Below are positions 62,729 through 64,000 of a DNA stretch of 64,000 nt, piece by piece. The DNA comes from JBKECP01 sp047974765 (GTDB lineage Bacteria; Pseudomonadota; Gammaproteobacteria; Pseudomonadales; Halieaceae), in assembly GCA_047974765.1 (NCBI GenBank), contig JBKECP010000015.1:35848-99847 (forward strand), written 5' to 3'. The notes below the pieces were generated by a model. The model ran no database searches and was not told the origin of the DNA. It saw nothing but the letters and a program-made list of their open reading frames with translations. The position numbers were made by a program, and so were the translations under genes. How positions within the stretch are numbered: the stretch's first letter is position 1; every line of letters starts with the position of its first letter.

Positions 62729-63402
62729 AACGACTTGATGTATCCCAGTTGCTGGATCTGTATTGTGAGCTTGGTATCGATGGTATTGATGGCACCGGAG
62801 ATGATCTTAAACGTGTTCTGGATAGTCTGGACAATCTGGCCAATTCAGTTGCCGGGCACCTTGGTGTACAGGCGCTGGGTGTCAGTCATGGTCTGGATGG
62901 AGTGCTGATCAACTTTGGCCCCCGGCTGGAGGGTGATCCCTGCCCGCCTCACCTGGAACGCCATGACGAAGAGGGCAGTTGGGGTGAATCGGACAGATTG
63001 ACAGTGTTAATTTGTGATGATGATACAACTCAGCATGTCCTGGCCGAAGCCGTCTTTGAAAGTGAGGGCTTTCGTGTGCTCAAGGCGCTGTCTGCGGAAG
63101 AGGCATGGACACTCTTTTTGAATAATTCGGTTGATCTGGTGATTACGGATATTGTTTTGCCAAAAGAGGATGGCTTTAGTTTCGCACGACGAGTGATTGC
63201 CCACGGTGGAACAAAAGGCAGCGTTCCCATCATTACCATGTCAGGCCAGATTGATAATGAAGAATCCATTGAGCAACTGGAAATTATTGGCGGTGTCATG
63301 CATCTGGCCAAGCCGGTTGCCTGGAAAAGGCTGGCTCAAATTGGCCGCAGCATCTGTAACAGCAATGAGCCCCGGTTGAACTATTTCACGTCACAGCGTT
63401 AA
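62725..63402 (+). CDS. response regulator with an N-terminal extension
   Basis: A 225-residue protein. About residues 92-215 form a receiver domain: CDDDTTQ (acidic pocket), VITDIVLPKEDGF (phospho-acceptor Asp), IITMSGQ (Ser) and LAKPV (Lys-Pro). The first 90 residues (LLDLYCELGIDGIDGTGDDLKRVL) are unrelated and contain no DNA-binding helix-turn-helix. No histidine kinase lies beside it in the window. The output is probably protein-protein. Confidence 0.8.
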   Translation: MKRLDVSQLLDLYCELGIDGIDGTGDDLKRVLDSLDNLANSVAGHLGVQALGVSHGLDGVLINFGPRLEGDPCPPHLERHDEEGSWGESDRLTVLICDDDTTQHVLAEAVFESEGFRVLKALSAEEAWTLFLNNSVDLVITDIVLPKEDGFSFARRVIAHGGTKGSVPIITMSGQIDNEESIEQLEIIGGVMHLAKPVAWKRLAQIGRSICNSNEPRLNYFTSQR

Positions 63403-63757
63403 TCCTAGAATCCGCAGTTGGACATGTACAATGGTGCTGTAATCGGTGTGTCAGGCAAGGCGCGACAATACCGCGGACTGATTGCCCGCAAGGCGGAGCA
63501 ACGCTGCCTGACGTGCCGAGTGCAGTACCAGTGGGTGCGTAGCGTTTTCATCCGCAAGGTGAGTGCGATCAAAGACCAGAAGCCAGGTATCCATACGGCT
63601 TTCAAGAAGAAAACAAGCGCTCGACTGCGGAATCCAGGTTAATACCTGCCAAAAGGGAAGCGCGGAATTAAAATAAAGTCTCAGATATCTACCTGATTTG
63701 TATTGTCCCGTTGTCGATAACACCGGAGAGGCTAATAGCCTTATCAACAGATTTTCT
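63403..63757. other. gene-poor stretch before the IS66 remnant
   Basis: About 355 bases with no convincing gene. Frames on both strands are open for 60-115 codons but look unlike proteins and overlap each other. GTCAGGCA (63449-63456) and TGCCTGAC (about 63507-63514) form distant inverted repeats with CAAGGCG inside each arm, possibly a remnant of a mobile element. Confidence 0.4.
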
Positions 63758-63951
63758 GTAAGCGCCACTAAATCGTAAGCGCCACTAAATCGACCCACTT
63801 GCCCTATTCAGTATTGCGCCACATTTTTTGAAACACTCCCCAGCACCACATTCCAGGGTAGCAAAGCCTCCAGTTTCTCCAGCGTATCCGCGGTTGCGAT
63901 GGGTCAGCACATGCTGAATGTAGGCTGCGGGGTCGATTTAGCGGCACTTAC
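63758..63951. mobile_element. short IS66-derived element with inverted ends
   Basis: GTAAGCGCCACTAAATC is present twice in direct tandem (63758-63774, 63775-63791) and once inverted with two changes (63935-63951). GTAAGCG is the typical terminus of IS66-family elements, and homology continues inward (GACCC). Between the ends lies only the last part of an IS66 transposase gene on the minus strand. This looks like an internally deleted, MITE-like IS66 derivative of about 177-194 bp, with one end duplicated. No matching 8-bp target duplication is evident. Confidence 0.65.
63808..63935 (-). pseudogene. IS66-family transposase C-terminal fragment
   Basis: The minus strand reads IDPAAYIQHVL, then after a frame change IATADTLEKLEALLPWNVVL and the end SKNVAQY followed by TGA (63810-63808). 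The LEALLPWN block is the hallmark of the IS66 transposase C-terminus. The stop lies just inside the element end. The frame break near 63900 and the missing body make it non-functional. Confidence 0.75.
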
Positions 63952-64000
63952 TATTAAACCGTCTGGCAATGCGGTATTTGAGTCCATCCAGGGATGTGAT

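Noticed and set aside
63741..63749. TTATCAACA near the right edge as a DnaA box
   Set aside because: A single near-consensus 9-mer far from the origin is expected by chance.
63451..63798. 115-codon minus-strand frame near the right edge
   Set aside because: It begins inside the doubled IS66 end and its sequence has no family pattern; likely chance.
1..64000. tRNA, rRNA genes and CRISPR arrays
   Set aside because: No cloverleaf with a T-loop, no rRNA segment and no regularly spaced direct repeats with spacers were found on reading through.

Overview
The window is chromosomal DNA from a gammaproteobacterium and starts right at the replication origin. The first 11 kb carry the conserved order mnmE-yidC-yidD-rnpA-rpmH (minus strand), an AT-rich gap with DnaA boxes, then dnaA-dnaN-recF-gyrB (plus strand). 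That order, a Pseudomonas-type parS sequence inside recF, a Pil-Chp chemosensory cluster and a Pseudomonas-type (long) LeuA point to the Pseudomonadales/Cellvibrionales side of the Gammaproteobacteria. Base composition is moderate. I cannot name a species from the sequence alone.

Layout. 1-11.1 kb: origin and replication genes. 11.2-12.1 kb: a decayed DUF2167 gene. 12.65-23.6 kb: a Pil-Chp-like chemosensory operon (PilG-, PilI- and PilJ-like proteins, a giant ChpA-type kinase that is split in two by a reading-frame break, and a ChpC-like CheW protein), with no visible methylesterase, methyltransferase or second response regulator. 23.6-26.8 kb: an accessory patch in which two copies of an unrecognised gene, duplicated with their upstream regions, flank a coiled-coil protein with a C-terminal NYN (Zc3h12a-like) nuclease domain. 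26.9-31.3 kb: rmuC, glyS, glyQ. 31.4-33.2 kb: a lipid A-type acyltransferase and djlA. 33.2-39.0 kb: def-fmt-rsmB-trkA-trkH (minus). 39.4-46.5 kb, mostly plus: LysM protein, dprA, an unrecognised protein, purE, tsaC, hemF, aroE and a small membrane protein. 46.5-52.5 kb: gamma-carbonic anhydrase, YheV-like zinc ribbon, MATE exporter, polA, a strong small-RNA candidate in the polA-engB gap, and engB. 52.6-54.4 kb: cytochromes c5 and c4 and dsbA. 54.5-58.7 kb: an FMN reductase, a cysteine-synthase-like enzyme, an Lrp-type regulator and leuA. 58.7-64 kb: a more accessory end with a structured intergenic region, DUF2059, a TerB-like protein, an unrecognised basic protein, a tiny hydrophobic protein behind a hairpin leader, a TraI_2-like protein, a coupled small ORF plus response regulator, and IS66-family remnants.

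Most genes are housekeeping and well supported. The parts that merit attention are the split ChpA with its very long acidic linker and divergent partners, the duplicated-gene/NYN-nuclease cassette, the two-hairpin RNA candidate between polA and engB, the pair of parS sites embedded in recF, and an apparent short IS66-derived element at the right edge.
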